In this document: piece by piece, positions 1 through 11,262 of the stretch
How the letters are laid out: each line of letters opens with the position of its first letter
How positions within the stretch are numbered: the first letter of the stretch is position 1
Source: Shinisaurus crocodilurus
Lineage: Eukaryota; Chordata; Lepidosauria; Squamata; Shinisauridae
DNA: 64,000 bases
Reading direction: 5' to 3'
NCBI GenBank assembly: GCA_021292165.1
Contig: CM037877.1
Location: 304,610,063 to 304,674,062, forward strand
Position numbers and translations under genes: made by a program
The notes under the pieces: model-generated
Seen by the model: the letters and a program-made list of their open reading frames with translations, nothing else
The model's database searches: none
Told to the model about the DNA's origin: nothing

Positions 1-340
1 CGGAAGTCCGTCTATCTCCACCAGATGTCGACCTTTTTGTCGGCTTATCATAAGCACCATAGAGCAAGGTGGATGAGTAGAGTGTCCCTCATCGTTATTC
101 TAGCCAATGAATTATCCCTTGTTATAAAGTTAAGTACATAACTAGTGTTAAAATCATCTCTAATGTGCACCACTGAACTGGTCTCTGAATTTTACTTTTG
201 TGCCTATTTTCAAAGTCGTTCACAATTCTGGGCTATTGACAATTTTAAATGTGCACATATTGGGTTGGATCCAAATTTAGTCCTAGTTAGAGTAGACCCA
301 TAGAAATCAATTTGACTTAAAATTATTTAAAATTATTTTT
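1..340. other. Upstream flank, AT-rich, no gene seen
   Basis: I see no exon-like sequence here. The stretch at about 260-310 resembles a short dispersed repeat (a related text occurs near 15331-15380). A short trinucleotide run near 349-361 marks the probable 3' end of the adjacent LINE. Confidence 0.4.
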
Positions 341-1440
341 AAAATGGATCATCATCATCAGGCGATCACTCGTGACCGAGTAAGACTGACTTCCAGGATA
401 AAAAAATTTACAAAAAGAAAAATTTTAAACGGAGGAAATTCTAAAGAAAATTGTGTAGACTCTAGCGATGGGTCCGTAAGTGACTGTGGAGGCCAGTTCT
501 AGATCCACACAGCTTCCCACAGTGAGGACACAGGTTACCAGATGGAAGATGGTCCTGTAAAGGATTCGTTTGACGTGCTTTTCGCTTAGCACGTTTCTCC
601 CTTTCGCCTTGCACTCGGGCTTCTTCAAAGTCCATGGAACATTTGTGAGAGGCCAACCTCCATTTAGATCGTTCATGGGCCAGAGCTTCCCAGTTTTCGA
701 TGTTTATATTGCATTTTTTTAAATTAGGCTTATGAACATCTTTAAACCTCTTATACTGACCACCGATATTCCGCTTTCCATCCTTGAGTTGGGAATAAAG
801 TAACTGCTTTGGGAGACGGCAGTCAGACATTCGAACAACATGACCGATCCACTGAAGTTGGCATTGAAGGATCATTTTTTCAACACTAGTAGTCTTTGCT
901 TCTTCCAGTACACTGACATTTGTTCGCCTATCTTCCCAAGTAATTCGCAGGATTTTCCGGAGGCAACGTTGATGAAATATTTCAAGGAGGTGGAAGTGAC
1001 GTTTATAGATAGTCCATGTTTCACAGGCATACAATAAAGTTGGTAATACAATGGCTTCATAAACCAGTGTTTTGGTCTTCTTACACTCTATGTTTCATTC
1101 GAGAAAACGCGGCACTTGCGGAGCTCAAATGATGCTGGATTTCACTGTCAATGTTAGCTGTAACAGAAAGATAGCTACCAAGATAGAGAAAACGATAGAC
1201 ATTTTCCAGTATTGCCCCGCCAAGCTGGATAGATGGCATCACCAAAGGGTTAACTTGCACTTGCTGATGAAGCACTTTGGTTTTTTTGATGTTAAGTGAG
1301 AGACCAAGTTTTTCGTATGCTTCTGCAAAAGCAGTTAGGATAGTTTGGAGATCATTCTCTGAATGTGCGGAGACCACATTATCATCAGCATCATGGGGTG
1401 GTGTACAAAACGTATTAAAACAATTAAAATACAAAGAAAA
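340..1440 (-). pseudogene. Dead LINE reverse transcriptase, C-terminal half
   Basis: Two open frames on the minus strand together give the C-terminal half of a non-LTR retrotransposon polyprotein. The upstream part (about 1440-1081) carries the palm-domain active-site region, read as DADDN where [FY]ADD is expected, followed by LGLSLNIKKTKVLHQ and a YLGS motif, which are typical of LINE reverse transcriptases. The downstream part (1034-462) has YACETWT, WIGHVVRM, LPKQLLYSQL and a C-terminal C2H2-type zinc finger (CPHCGKLCGSRTGLHSHLRTH). The parts lie in different frames, with the break between about 1035 and 1080, and the 5' half is missing, so the copy is inactive. I do not assign a LINE clade. 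Confidence 0.85.
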
Positions 1441-1589
1441 AACAAGTTCGTCACAATTTACTTCTCCCATTTAGGGCTGGTGTTAAAGGTAGGCATGGTT
1501 CACCTGCCTCTTGCTCTGGCCCGGATAACCATAGTTGTGAGAAGGAGGAGCAGTAGCAGATGCTCACTAAGGGAGGGCGCCCATTGAGG

Positions 1590-1639
1590 GTATCTTGCCC
1601 AAGGGCCCTCCAAAACCTGGAGCTGGCACTGGTCCCATT
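1590..1639 (+). mobile_element. MITE end fragment
   Basis: The text CCAAGGGCCCTCCAAAACC followed by GGAGCTGGCACTG closely matches the right end of the MITE at 43958-44322, and in reverse the left end of the copy at 27686. Only about 50 bp remains. Confidence 0.5.
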
Positions 1640-1994
1640 GATTCCAATGGGCCTATTTTAAGCACAGCCAAATCTGGATCCAATCCAACCCATTTTAAAT
1701 GAATTAGCATGAGCCAATAAGCAATAGCTTCCCCTTCTCTTCTATGAAAGGTGACAGTCTTCTTTCTCTCCCCCACCTCTCATCTTTTAACAGTTGTGTG
1801 ACAAACAAATTCAGCAGCAGAAGCTTTTCCCAGCATGCACATTTCTGTGATGGGAAAAGCTTTACAGGGCTGTCAGCTGTTATAGGAACCTCAGCCAGGA
1901 AAAAAAAAAGGCAGTCCTGCCTCGGTTTGTAAACTGAAAGAGAGTCGCTTCTTTTTGTTTCCCCCCCTTTCAGGCCTGAAGGTGCTACACATGA

Positions 1995-2400
1995 CTAATA
2001 AGGTAGGTAGCCACACTTGGGATACTGTGTACATTTCTGATCACCCCATATCCAAAACCACATTGTAGAGCTGGAAAACATGTTGAAAAGGGCATCCAAG
2101 ATGATCAGGGGTTCAGAGCACCTTATCTTCAAGGGAAGTGCTTCTAGTTTAAGGAGGGGGGAAATGACAGAGACTTCAATCCCATGCACGCTTATCTGGG
2201 AGTACGCCCCATTGAAAAGAATAGGTCTTCCTTCTGAGTAAGGCATGCATAGTATTGTGTTGCACGAGAGTGGGGAGGGATATAAGGGAGGTTTCTAAAA
2301 TTATGCATGGTGTGAATAAAGATGATGGAGTGCATGTTTTCTCCCTCTTTCATAATCTGAGAACTTGGGGTCACCCTATGAATGAAATTGGTTGGCTTGG
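1995..2400. mobile_element. CR1-like LINE fragment interrupted by a short repeat
   Basis: The text around 2010-2165 (GGATACTGTGTACATTTCTG, then TTGTAGAGCTGGAAAA and CAAGATGATCAGGGG) resembles CR1 LINE sequence near the 3' part of ORF2, and similar sequence resumes at about 2270-2400. The middle part (about 2170-2265) looks like a separate short element. Boundaries are approximate. Confidence 0.5.
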
Positions 2401-2608
2401 CAGTAGATTTAGGAGCAGGAGGAAGAATATACAGTTGCCGCCATTTGTCAAGAGAAGACTACCCTCAGAAAGTAAGCCAGAAAATAAACAGTGATGCTTC
2501 CTGGGATAACTTTGCTGACAAACAGGGATAGTTGATGGCACTCGTGTTAATTATACTCTGAAAAATTGGATTAGTTTGAGTGAGTGTATCCTCTATTAGG
2601 TTATTACA

Positions 2609-2711
2609 GCAGCCTTCCTGAGCTTGGCGCCCTCCAGAGGTTTTGGACGACAACTCTCAGAATCCTCCAGCCGGCATAGTCCAACACATCTGGAGTGCCC
2701 CAGGTTGGGGG
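2609..2711. mobile_element. Palindromic MITE, degraded
   Basis: It begins CAGCCTTCCTGAGC and ends GGGGGAGGC, with internal CTCCAGAGGTTTTGGACG and ACACATCTGGAG arms that pair imperfectly. The layout matches the better-kept copies at 14292-14428 and 27115-27232. Confidence 0.55.
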
Positions 2712-2747
2712 AGGCCGCATTATAGCTACATGATGTAACCCCTGTGT

Positions 2748-3075
2748 CAGCGGTACAGAGCCTCTTTCAGCCTGAGGGCTGAATCCCAGTTTGGAGAAGC
2801 TTTTGGGGGCTGCATTGCTGTGGTGGGTGGTGCTGAAGGCAAAAAGGGCGGGGTCAAATTACAAAACAAATAATAGCAGCATATCAGTCTTTATTGCCAG
2901 TTCCTAAGCCTAGAGGGGAAGCATTTCAACCTTTTAGGAATGGGGAGAAACTGCAGAAAAGCCATCAAATGGTCAGGGGGGAAGGGGAGGGGCCCATTTG
3001 GGGAACCCCAGATGGCCAGATTGGGGCCCCAAGAGACCTGGATTTGTCTCCCAGGCCTGAGGTTCTGCATCTGTG
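2748..3075. mobile_element. hAT-type non-autonomous transposon
   Basis: The terminal repeats CAGCGGTACAGAGCCTCTTT and (reversed) CACAGATGCAGAACCTCAGG match those of the clean copy at 40188-40565. The flanks CCCTGTGT (2740-2747) and CTCTGTGT (3076-3083) form an 8-bp target-site duplication with one mismatch. No transposase is encoded, and open frames across it are chance frames. Confidence 0.75.
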
Positions 3076-3087
3076 CTCTGTGTAGAG

Positions 3088-3222
3088 CAGTGTTCTCCAA
3101 CCTTGGGTCCCCAGATGTTTTTGGCCTACAACTCCCAGCATGCCCCAGCCAGCTACGCTGGCTGGGGCATGCTGGGAGTTGTAGGCCAAAAACATCTGGG
3201 GACCCAAGGTTGGAGAACACTG
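3088..3222. mobile_element. 135-bp foldback MITE, near-perfect palindrome
   Basis: The element starts CAGTGTTCTCCAACCTTGGG and ends with the reverse complement of that text. Both arms carry CTACAACTCCCAGCATGCC. It is nearly identical to the element at 33059-33193, which has a perfect 8-bp target duplication. Here the flanks (GTGTAGAG and TCCTAGAG) share only five of eight bases. The length, CAG/CTG ends and 8-bp duplications in sister copies indicate a hAT-mobilised MITE. Confidence 0.85.
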
Positions 3223-3339
3223 TCCTAGAGCATCGGGTGGGCCACTTTAGAAACAGGATGCTGAACTAGGTGGACCTTTGGGCTGATTCAGCAGGGCTCC
3301 TACATTCTTACGGAGCGGATTACACCACTTTAAAATTAA

Positions 3340-3405
3340 AATAGTATCTTTTTTTTTTTTAAATCACAGTAAAATAAAACAGCAGATAAAGCAGCAGATT
3401 CAGAG

Positions 3406-3436
<31 letters not shown>

Positions 3437-3640
3437 TAATTCTCTGTTTTTAACAAGCCTGGAAAATGAAAAGGTCTTTCTTTGCCTGGTGCTGAAAAGA
3501 TAACAGCACAGAGGCACCAGGCAGGCCTCCCTGGAGAGAGCATGCCATTAATTAGCAATCTGCCTGCAGGGTGGGATCTAAGGTCAGTGTTCTCTTCCTG
3601 GTGGGATGCAGGCCAAAAAAGCAGCAATTTGATTTTAAGC
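3340..3640 (-). mobile_element. LINE 3'-region fragment with AT microsatellite
   Basis: A/T-rich sequence around a (TA)n run at 3411-3435 is followed by GATAACAGCACAGAGGC and CTCCCTGGAGAGAGC. That text matches the minus-strand LINE 3'-region pattern seen at 43260-43340 (GATAACAAGGTAGGC, GGGGAGAGCATTCC). Confidence 0.45.
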
Positions 3641-5000
3641 AGGGACGCAAAGAGAGTTGGAGAACCGGGAGTTTTAGACGGAGTTGGCAAAAACTCGGGT
3701 GTGGGTTGCAACCTTGGGGGGGGGGGGCGTGTTACTCTGTAACCATTCCCCTTTGAAAATCTGATGCTGAATTAGCAGCTGTCCTGCCTGCTTTAGGAGT
3801 CTGCTTGTAGATTTGTAAATAAACAGAGATTTACAAAGACACTGTAAGTCCCCAGTGAGCGCTCGCCTCCTCCCTCCGTCTCTTTTTCATATCGCAAGAA
3901 AACAGACCCTGTAAAGAAGTGTACATCAGCAAGGCACTGCCTCTTGGGGAAACCACCCTTTTTCTGGGTAACGTCTAGGTTTGCGGGGGAGGGGGGTTTA
4001 GATGTTGCTTTTTGGGTGGTTCTCTTTGGCTGCTTAGCAGGTGGAGGGGCTTCGGCTTTCTGTTGCTAGGAGGACCAAAGGAGTTTTGGCAGCTCCAGCC
4101 TTGCGTCAGGCCAGTCCCTTTGCCGGCTGCCTTGGCAGCATGCCCTGGCTGTCTGTGTCAATAGCGCAGCCAGTGACTCAGGAGGTTGCAAAGCTCCGTG
4201 ACGGGAACAGGGATGAATGGAACCCTGCAGCTAACATAGGAGGGAAGGGAGGAGGCGGAGGGGAGGAAGAAGCATGGACAGGAAAAATGGCATCCTGCAG
4301 CGGGGAACCATCTACCTGTGCTGGTGGCTTAGGCTGCAATCCTAAACGCGCAGGGAAACAATGCGACTTACTTCTGGGCAAACACGCACTGGCTTGTGCT
4401 GTTTAAATGGGCAGGGCAGATGGTGTCGCAGCTTCATGCCGGCTACGACTGCCCAAAACTTTGGTGGATGAGAATAAGGGCCTGCCCAAGATTTTGGTGC
4501 CCAGGGTGAAAAATCCAAGTTGCACCCCTGCTCCCGCTAAATTATTACGGGTCACATTCCAGTGGGGAGCTTACCTACGCACACCTCTTGCACAGATCCT
4601 GGGTTATTTCAGTGGGGTTTGCAAAGGAGCACTTTCTGGGATTGGGGTGTGTGTGCGTGTGCGCGCACCCTATAGGTAAGATCTGTCTGCCCCTGTTTAG
4701 TTGCTGTTTCTGCTAGTGGTTGGACTCTGGATGGAGGGAGCAATCCTATGGCCCCTAGACAGCATCTGAGGACTTATAGGATAGTTCGGATTCCCAGATC
4801 CAAAGTCAGATACATCGCTCGGACCTCGGAGCTGGGAATCAGAGTTCCTCCCCCAGCCCCTCACAGCTGTTAGAAAAATCTGCCCCCCACTGGCCTAACT
4901 TACCCATCCGCTTTTTGCCTACCCTAATCGGAGGCCTCTAAAAGATTGTTTTGTTCTTTGTAATATTACATGCCGTCTCCCCCCCCCCCCCCCGTAGATG
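3640..5000. other. Upstream flank, no gene recognised
   Basis: This is mixed GC sequence with G (3716-3729) and C (4981-4994) homopolymers. The open frames here (for example 4041-4406) have low-complexity translations with no recognisable domain and no convincing splice-site framing. I found no exon. Confidence 0.5.
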
Positions 5001-5363
5001 TGTCCTTCGGTCGCCACAATTAGAACTTCTCTGAAGCCTAGCAGGGATTAATAAAAAGTTTCAAAAGTAGCAAACTCTTGAAATGCCCCATATCAAATCC
5101 AGCAAGAGGGAAGGGTGATAAAGCGCTTGGCTAAAATGATCAAACAAATGTACTTTGTATGATGTGTTCCCATAATTCCCTGCTATAAAAAAGGCGAACC
5201 CCATGTTTGTTCCTTTGTTCAACTCTTGTTTGTGGCGTGATCCTCTCGAGTTGGATCTTCTGCGCAAAATAAAACTTTGAAAAACTCACTCTGGTGTAGC
5301 TGCTTCTCTTTTCCCGAGAAATTGGTTTCTCCAGAAAGGCAATCTGAGCATATTTTTGCAACA
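5000..5363 (+). mobile_element. LTR-like remnant (approximate ends)
   Basis: A TATAAAA box at 5184-5190 is followed 84 bp later by AATAAA at 5268-5273 and then a T-rich stretch. This is the spacing of U3-R-U5 in a retroviral or ERV-type LTR. I see no clear paired target duplication, primer-binding site or internal coding sequence, so it would be a solo or broken LTR. The ends are guesses based on candidate TG and CA dinucleotides. Confidence 0.4.
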
Positions 5364-5379
5364 CAGCCAGCGCAGAAAG

Positions 5380-6420
5380 AACTGCGCTGTCTGCTCTCTG
5401 AGGTTGGAAAACAGACCTCAGAGTGGGGGAGAAGGGTGCGTTTTGCAGGAGGGGAGGAGACTGGAGAGGCCAGGATATGAGCTATCCTGATGCCTGCTAT
5501 CGTCCTGCCCGTTCTGCTGAGTGAGGCCCCGGACGCCTGCTCCAAAGACCTACCCTGATGGCACCACTGCTTATTTCTGTCTGGGAAACACTGACGGGTA
5601 TGCCATGCCACCTTTAATTCCCCCCAAATGTGCTGCCCGAGGCCGATTGATTTTGTTGCTGCGTAATCAGAGGGGGATCTCCTTCCACTGTCCGACTGCA
5701 ATCCCTCCGCATGAGTTGAGCATTTTTGGCGGCCAGCCTTAAGCTATGCCGCTCTTTCATTTTCAGGAAATGATTTCTGGCAAGTCGAGAAGTGTGACAC
5801 TTTCCCTCTCAGTAGCACATCCTTCCTGCCAACTGGGGTGACTAGGAAGCCTGGATGTGACCCATCCTCTGCCCTGCCCAGCACCCCCCAAATTCACAAG
5901 AGTCACCCGGTTTGAAACCAGAATACAGTGATGGTGGTAATTGGGTGGGTGGGGGGATTCTTTGAACTGACTGTGATCTGAAAGGGGCATGAAGACATGC
6001 TGCCGCTGCAGTTTTAAACTTAGCGTCACACTTGAGGCACCCAGAAACTTCCTTTTAAATGAAATGAGAGCTGAGAGATTCTGAAAGTGTTTTTTGTGTG
6101 TGTTAGTTTTAAAGTACGTTTATGGGATTCATTTACTATGAAGCCATTTTGGATCCCAGCCTTTCTCGAAGTCTCGCCAAATGAAGGTTGCCAGGTCTCC
6201 TGAAGCTCAGAACACGAGAGTCAGGGGGTGGAGCTAAAGGATGATATTTAATGGTTCAGTGGGTGGGGCTTGGTATTGCAGTGGTGGAGCTTAGTGGTGC
6301 CTGGTGAACGCAGAAGGTTGCTCACATCTGACAATTCAGGGGAAGAGCCTGCTGCATCAGAGGCAGAGCCTAATGGAAATGGGGCAGAGCATAGCAAAAG
6401 CTCCCAAGCCATGCAGATTT
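5380..6420. other. Upstream flank, no feature recognised
   Basis: I see unique-looking sequence with no exon, RNA gene or clear repeat ends. Short open frames here have no recognisable motif. Confidence 0.4.
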
Positions 6421-6584
6421 CATAGATCATAAGAGTTGGAAGGAGCCTACAAGGCTATCGAGTCCAACCCCCTGCTCAAGGCAGGAAACTAGAGGAGGGG
6501 TCTCCCATCCAAGTAATAACCAGGCTTGACCCTGCTTAGCTTTCCATGCTCAGACAAGCTGAGCCAGCGTAAGCCACAGGCCTG
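6421..6584 (-). mobile_element. 5S-rRNA-derived SINE with CR1-like tail
   Basis: Read on the minus strand, this starts CAGGCCTGTGGCTTACGCTGG, carries a 5S-like core (GAAAGCTAAGCAGGGTC, CCTGGTTATTACTTGGATGG, GAGACC), and ends in a tail CCTGCCTTGAGCAGGGGG and GACTCGATAGCCTTGTAGG ending TATGATCTATG. The core matches eukaryotic 5S rRNA box A through box C. The tail matches the end of the CR1 element at 37164-37628. It is followed directly by a (GAT)n run. Confidence 0.85.
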
Positions 6585-6615
6585 TATGATGATGATGATG
6601 ATGATGACGATGATA
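6585..6615. repeat. (ATG)n microsatellite
   Basis: An imperfect ATG/GAT trinucleotide array abuts the head (5') end of the minus-strand 5S-SINE. Confidence 0.9.
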
Positions 6616-7700
6616 ATTATTGATTTTGGGCCTTCATCCTGAGAATTTTCTTTCCCCCTTCCTATGGAAATAAGGCTGAAGCCATGAAACTTTGGGCCAA
6701 AGTTGCCTCTGTCACACCCCTCTCCTCATAGGGCCTTCTTTTTTGCCCTCCTTTTGGAGCTGTGGCTGTGGGTGTGTTTTTGTACAGTTATGGGGTTTTC
6801 TCTCTATAACCCTTACTCTTACACGGTCCCTTGGATTTATATTATCCCCATCTTATGTTAATAAACACCTTTATGTTTTCTCTGCCAATATGTGAAGCAC
6901 TGCTTCTCACACAGGTTGCTTTAACAAAGTAAAGTTTATTTAAACAACAAAAGTTTCTTAAAATAAATTAAATACGTAAATTTCAGTTAATACTATTTAA
7001 TCTCCTATCCTAGTCTATTTCTAAATTCACCCTCACCATCTGTTCACATTAATAATTCCTGCACCCACTAATTCTAACTACTGTCTCTGATCAGTCTGAC
7101 TAACTCAGGGGTTCTCAACCATGGGGGAATTCCCCCCTTGGGGGGAATTTTAGGGTTTGGGGGGGGAATTGGAACCACAGACTCAAACTGTTGGAATACT
7201 GATCTTTCTACAAATTACAATTCTACAGATTGTACATAATCTACAGGACATCACACCTTATTGTATGGCACAGATTAAATTAAAAATTGTGAAGGAAGGA
7301 GCCTTTGGGGGTTCCCACACGCACACTCACTCACAGACACACACACACACACACACCTCATGTGTGAACCAGCTGGAGGCTGGGGGTGGGGTGGGGTGTG
7401 CGTAGTTCCTCTAGAATGGATGGCGCCTGGAAGTCCAGGCTAAAAGCTTTCAAGTGCAAATGTCATGAGTTCCCCTCCCTGCCTGGCCAGGTGAAGTGCA
7501 TCTTGATTGGCTAAGAAGCAGCAAAGCTACAGGAAGGAGGAGTGGAGGGGGAAAAGAGCTATATTTCCCAACGTGTGAGTTTTGGTCTTTGTCTTTGGTC
7601 ATCACATGGCTGCCCGGCCGTTGGAGCAATGGCGGCGCGCCAAGGAGAGGCCCAAGCCTTCGGGGGGGGGCCCCTCAGGATCCGACCCCAGGTAGCTCCT
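6616..7700. other. Upstream flank with hAT end fragment and AC repeat
   Basis: The text CAGGGGTTCTCAACC at about 7107 looks like a hAT terminal repeat, but I cannot place the other end. An (AC)n run lies at 7335-7357. Positions 7590-7690 are GC-rich with CpG dinucleotides. No exon is recognised. Confidence 0.4.
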
Positions 7701-8284
7701 GGTGAAATTAGCTGAATGAGGGCTCTGGTAAAGGCAAGCCTTGTGGGAGCTTACCCATCTTCGGGTAGGTGTGGTAATTCTCCATCGGGCAGCAGGGCTG
7801 TGCTGGATCTAACCCTGGAAGAGGACTAACCCTCAGGTAACAGAGTGTGTGCCTGAGAGATATTAAGAATCAGGTTTTACTTGCCATCTTTATTCAGAAC
7901 GACGCGTCGGAGAGTGAGCAAGCAAGGCAGGTCAGCTCTGCCATACAAAGGCAGCGGTCCATCTCATTATATAGACTTACAAAGCACGAGTCCGAGCATG
8001 GTCAGTACTACAGCCGGCCCCTTCCGGCTCAGTGCCAGTAGTCAGTACACCAATGAGTTATTCTTTACATTCTTTGATCATGCCCTTCTTTCCTTGTCTA
8101 TCATATTCTGCTCATATGCTAATCTTCAACTGGTTGGCTGTTAGCCAACTGATTACAGCAGCAAATCTCTTTAGTGCCTGCAAATTCATCTAAGTCAGTA
8201 TGCTTTTCTTCATCTTGTTTGCAACTTTTTTCTTCTATGTGCCTCTCAGTGAATGATTGGATAAATGATTAACTAATCCCAACA
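7700..8284 (-). mobile_element. LTR-like remnant on the minus strand
   Basis: Read on the minus strand, it begins TGTTGGGATTAG at 8284, has a TATATAA box (7973-7967) and, 73 bp further on, AATAAA (7894-7889) followed by a GT-rich stretch. That is the order and spacing expected of a retroviral-type LTR (U3, R, U5). The 3' end, target duplication and primer-binding site are not clear and no gag, pol or env frame is visible, so a solo or decayed LTR is the best reading. The U5 end is approximate. Confidence 0.45.
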
Positions 8285-9290
8285 TTCGAATGTTTGCCTC
8301 CTCTCATCACCTCCCACTCGGCATTTTAGCTAGACGGCCATTTCTGGGTGTCTACTTGGGGCGCTTTGGAGCGGGAGCAAAGGAGGCCACAGAGGGTACT
8401 GGATACATCATATCCTGGCCTCTGCAGTCTCCTCCCCTCCCTGCCCCCTAGAATGCCCCCTTTACCCCCTCTCCGAGGTCGTGTTTTTGACCTTGGAGAG
8501 GCAGACAGCGTGGTTCTGTCTGTGCTGGCTGCGAGGTGGGTCAGGGCGCAGATTCCCAGCTCCGAGGTTTAAAAAACCATTCTCCACTATGGCTTTATTT
8601 CCAGACATTTTACATCTCTAGACTCTTTCTATAAAAGTCTTCTTATTACATAGTTTTCCAAAACCATTTGTGGGGAGTAAAGGCTGGGTAACAATATATA
8701 AACACCCAGTCCTAAATTCTAAAGAAAATATTTTGTGATCTAAAGCTGTTCAATATTTCCAGTTTTTTGGAAAAACAAAACAAAAATGGTACTTGGAGAA
8801 AAACAGGAAAAAGCACTTCCCCACCTCCCCATATTTTTCTGTGGGTTGTTTCCCCCCCCCGGGCCTTCACATCTCTAGTCAGAGGAGACATTTGTGGGCC
8901 AGACAGACCATGTCATGACTCAGTATTTATTTATTAACAGTATTTTATAGGCTACCCTATAACAGTTCTCAGGACAGTTCACCACAAGAAATAAAGCCAT
9001 TTAAAATTCAATTGGAAGAAAACAAATGATACTAAAAGGATAATACAGTATAATACATGACTTGCAAAGAGTACAAACAGCCTAAATGCGTATAAAACAG
9101 TTTCCTCTGTTCAAGGATTATGGTCAGACACTAATTTTAATGGAGGCTCACTCTGAGAAGAGGTTCAGATAAACTGACTTGTAGTAGGCTTATATAAGGT
9201 TTATTTTTTTAAAAAAATATCTTGTTTTATTACTTACCAAAGCTAAACAGTTGCGTTTTCACTAGCCTATGCATCATGCAATCCATGTAA
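8285..9290. other. Upstream flank, AT-rich, possible LINE scraps
   Basis: The stretch 8925-9110 (TATTTATTTATTAACAG, then GGACAGTTCACCACAAGAAA) resembles a reversed LINE 3' tail, but it is too eroded to classify. No exon is seen. Confidence 0.35.
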
Positions 9291-9296
9291 TGTTAG

Positions 9297-9640
9297 GTTC
9301 TTCTTCGTGGTCTCTGTGCAGTCACACACATGGGCTCTGCGCCTGCGTGGAGGCCATTTTGGAATATTCTAAAGCTGAGAAAAATTGGTTGGGAGCCCGT
9401 CACCCATTGCGCGTGCTCCTTAGCGCGGCTCCCGCCCTTTCCCTCAGTTCCTCTTCAACCGCCATTGCGAGTGGTTCGTTTGGAATATCTCTCTCTACCG
9501 GTCTTCTCTTGCTGAGTGTTTGTTACTCTTCTCCTTGCTAATTCTCCACAGTTTTCTCTATATCTTATCTTATCCCATGTGTGTGACTGCACAGAGATGA
9601 CCACTCAAAGAACTACAGTTACAGGTAAGTAACTTGTCCT
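9297..9640. mobile_element. MITE with about 35-bp terminal inverted repeats
   Basis: The left arm (GTTCTTCTTCGTGGTCTCTG, then TGCAGTCACACACATGGG) is mirrored by the right arm (CCCATGTGTGTGACTGCACAG, AGATGACC...AAGAAC, to about 9614). The interior is CpG-rich and codes for nothing recognisable. Just outside the right arm is ACAGGTAAGTAAC, a consensus splice donor (CAG/GTAAGT at 9622-9630). Superfamily is unassigned because the target duplication is not clear. Confidence 0.65.
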
Positions 9641-11240
9641 TTCCACTTACCCTTAAACACATGAATATATCTTCTGGCCAACATGAATGATATAGTCCCT
9701 GAAGACTATTCTGATCCTCTTTTGCATTCTTGATGGCCATCAGTCTTACCTTTGCTAAATGTTGGGAAACCTGTCCTGAACTTCCCCTCAAAGGGAGTGG
9801 CTGGTAAACGTTTGGGAGACTGTGTACCAGTTCAGAAGTAAGAGGAATCCAATGATTTCCCGCAAGGTGGATGAGCCAGAGCGAGTCTCGGGCTTCCACG
9901 CTTCCACGTCTTCCTTTATGTTTGCAAGAAGAAGTTTGGAAAAAGCAACTGTAGCTCCTTGCGATGTCTTGAGTCTCACCCAGGGAACCGTGGTTTCTTT
10001 AGACTGGAGTCGGTGAACACACCAGAATCTGCACAACACCCAGAGAGATTTTGTCTACGAGGCATTTAAATAATTTAAGAAATAAACAAACAAACTTGAA
10101 TTTAAACAAACCATAGTTCGCTGGGTTCAGACATCACAAGGAACTGTGATTTGTTTAAACTCAGAAGCAAAAGCTTCCAGTTTCCCCCTTGCAGGTGCAA
10201 AGGAGGAGGAAAAGGGATGCGGGGGAACGTGTAGGCCAGAGTCTTGCTGTGGCCTTTCACAAAGTGGGAAACTGCTTTCCTATTATGTTTGAACGAGGCC
10301 AATGAAATTGATGAGATGAACTCTCTTTTGAAGATATTTAAAAAAAAAACATCTTCAGACCTTGGGTTGGATCCAGATTTATGTTGAATCAACTGTGGTG
10401 ACAGAAGTGGACTTCCCTGCTCCTTCCAGCAGCAGCCCCTTGAAAATGTTACATGGAGAGTCAGAAGACCCTAATGAAGGGGGTTAGCTGTGGTGTGATG
10501 GGCGGGAAGAAGGAAGGAATCCCCAAAACGAGGGCAGAAGGACCTTCCGCAAACAGAACCCTTCCACTTGCGGAAGGCCCCTTCCTCTCATTGAAGGCAG
10601 GTCCTGGATCCAACCCAGTGAATGTGCTTTGTCAACTGATTCCATTATACAGCATATCAAACTTGGGCACGAATTAGAACATGGGATTTTTATTTTGCAA
10701 CTGACATAATTGATATGACTACAGGGTTATGGTGTGTATACATTTCAGAATTCTTTTCACTCATCTAATCTATGGTGTTATCCTTGTGTGCCATTTTTTA
10801 AGCAAAATACTTAATTAAAAAAAACAAAACTTTTTACTACCCTGTAAACATGGGAGAATGGGTTGCCTTCCAGCAGCTACATTTCAGGTAAGAGCTGGCA
10901 GGTGTTTCTGCAGAAGCTTGTAAAGCGCCCCCCCCCCCGCGCCGCCTGTTCACCTCCCTGGCGTCTGCTTCCTGATCTAGTGCAGCGACTAGATTCCAGG
11001 GCTGGGCCCTAGCAAACCCTTTGCCTCTGCTCTGAGCTCTTCAAAGGATTTTCTTTCTCCAGCCCCTCTCTCAATTTGCTGACTTGTTTTCATGTACGCG
11101 CCCCCCCCCTTCATTGTGTCACCCTCCCATTGTGTCACCCTCCTAAGTGCGCGCAATTATGCAACCAGCGACCTTTCTTCTCCCACACCCCAATTTCACA
11201 GGTAAACGATCCCACGCAGTTCACGCTGGTGTGTTTCTGG
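9640..11240. other. Upstream flank, no gene recognised
   Basis: Sequence at 10080-10170 has AAACCATAGTT and GAACTGTGATTTG words like the palindrome-rich block at 24680-24960, so it may be an old DNA-transposon scrap. The rest shows no exon or RNA gene. Confidence 0.4.
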
Positions 11241-11246
11241 TTCTCC

Positions 11247-11262
11247 CCAGCAGGGGGCAGTG
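11247..11262 (+). promoter_or_regulatory. CTCF-like site, forward
   Basis: The text CCAGCAGGGGGCAGTG matches the CTCF core consensus (CCASYAGRKGGCR) without an obvious mismatch. It lies 6.4 kb upstream of the STX1B start codon. A second strong match at 62088-62104 is in the opposite orientation, so the pair is convergent. Binding is inferred from the motif only. Confidence 0.65.

Noticed and set aside
3088..3222. Palindrome as a rho-independent-like terminator or miRNA hairpin
   Set aside because: The same palindrome recurs with 8-bp target duplications at other sites, which marks a MITE. A miRNA derived from it is possible but nothing here shows it.
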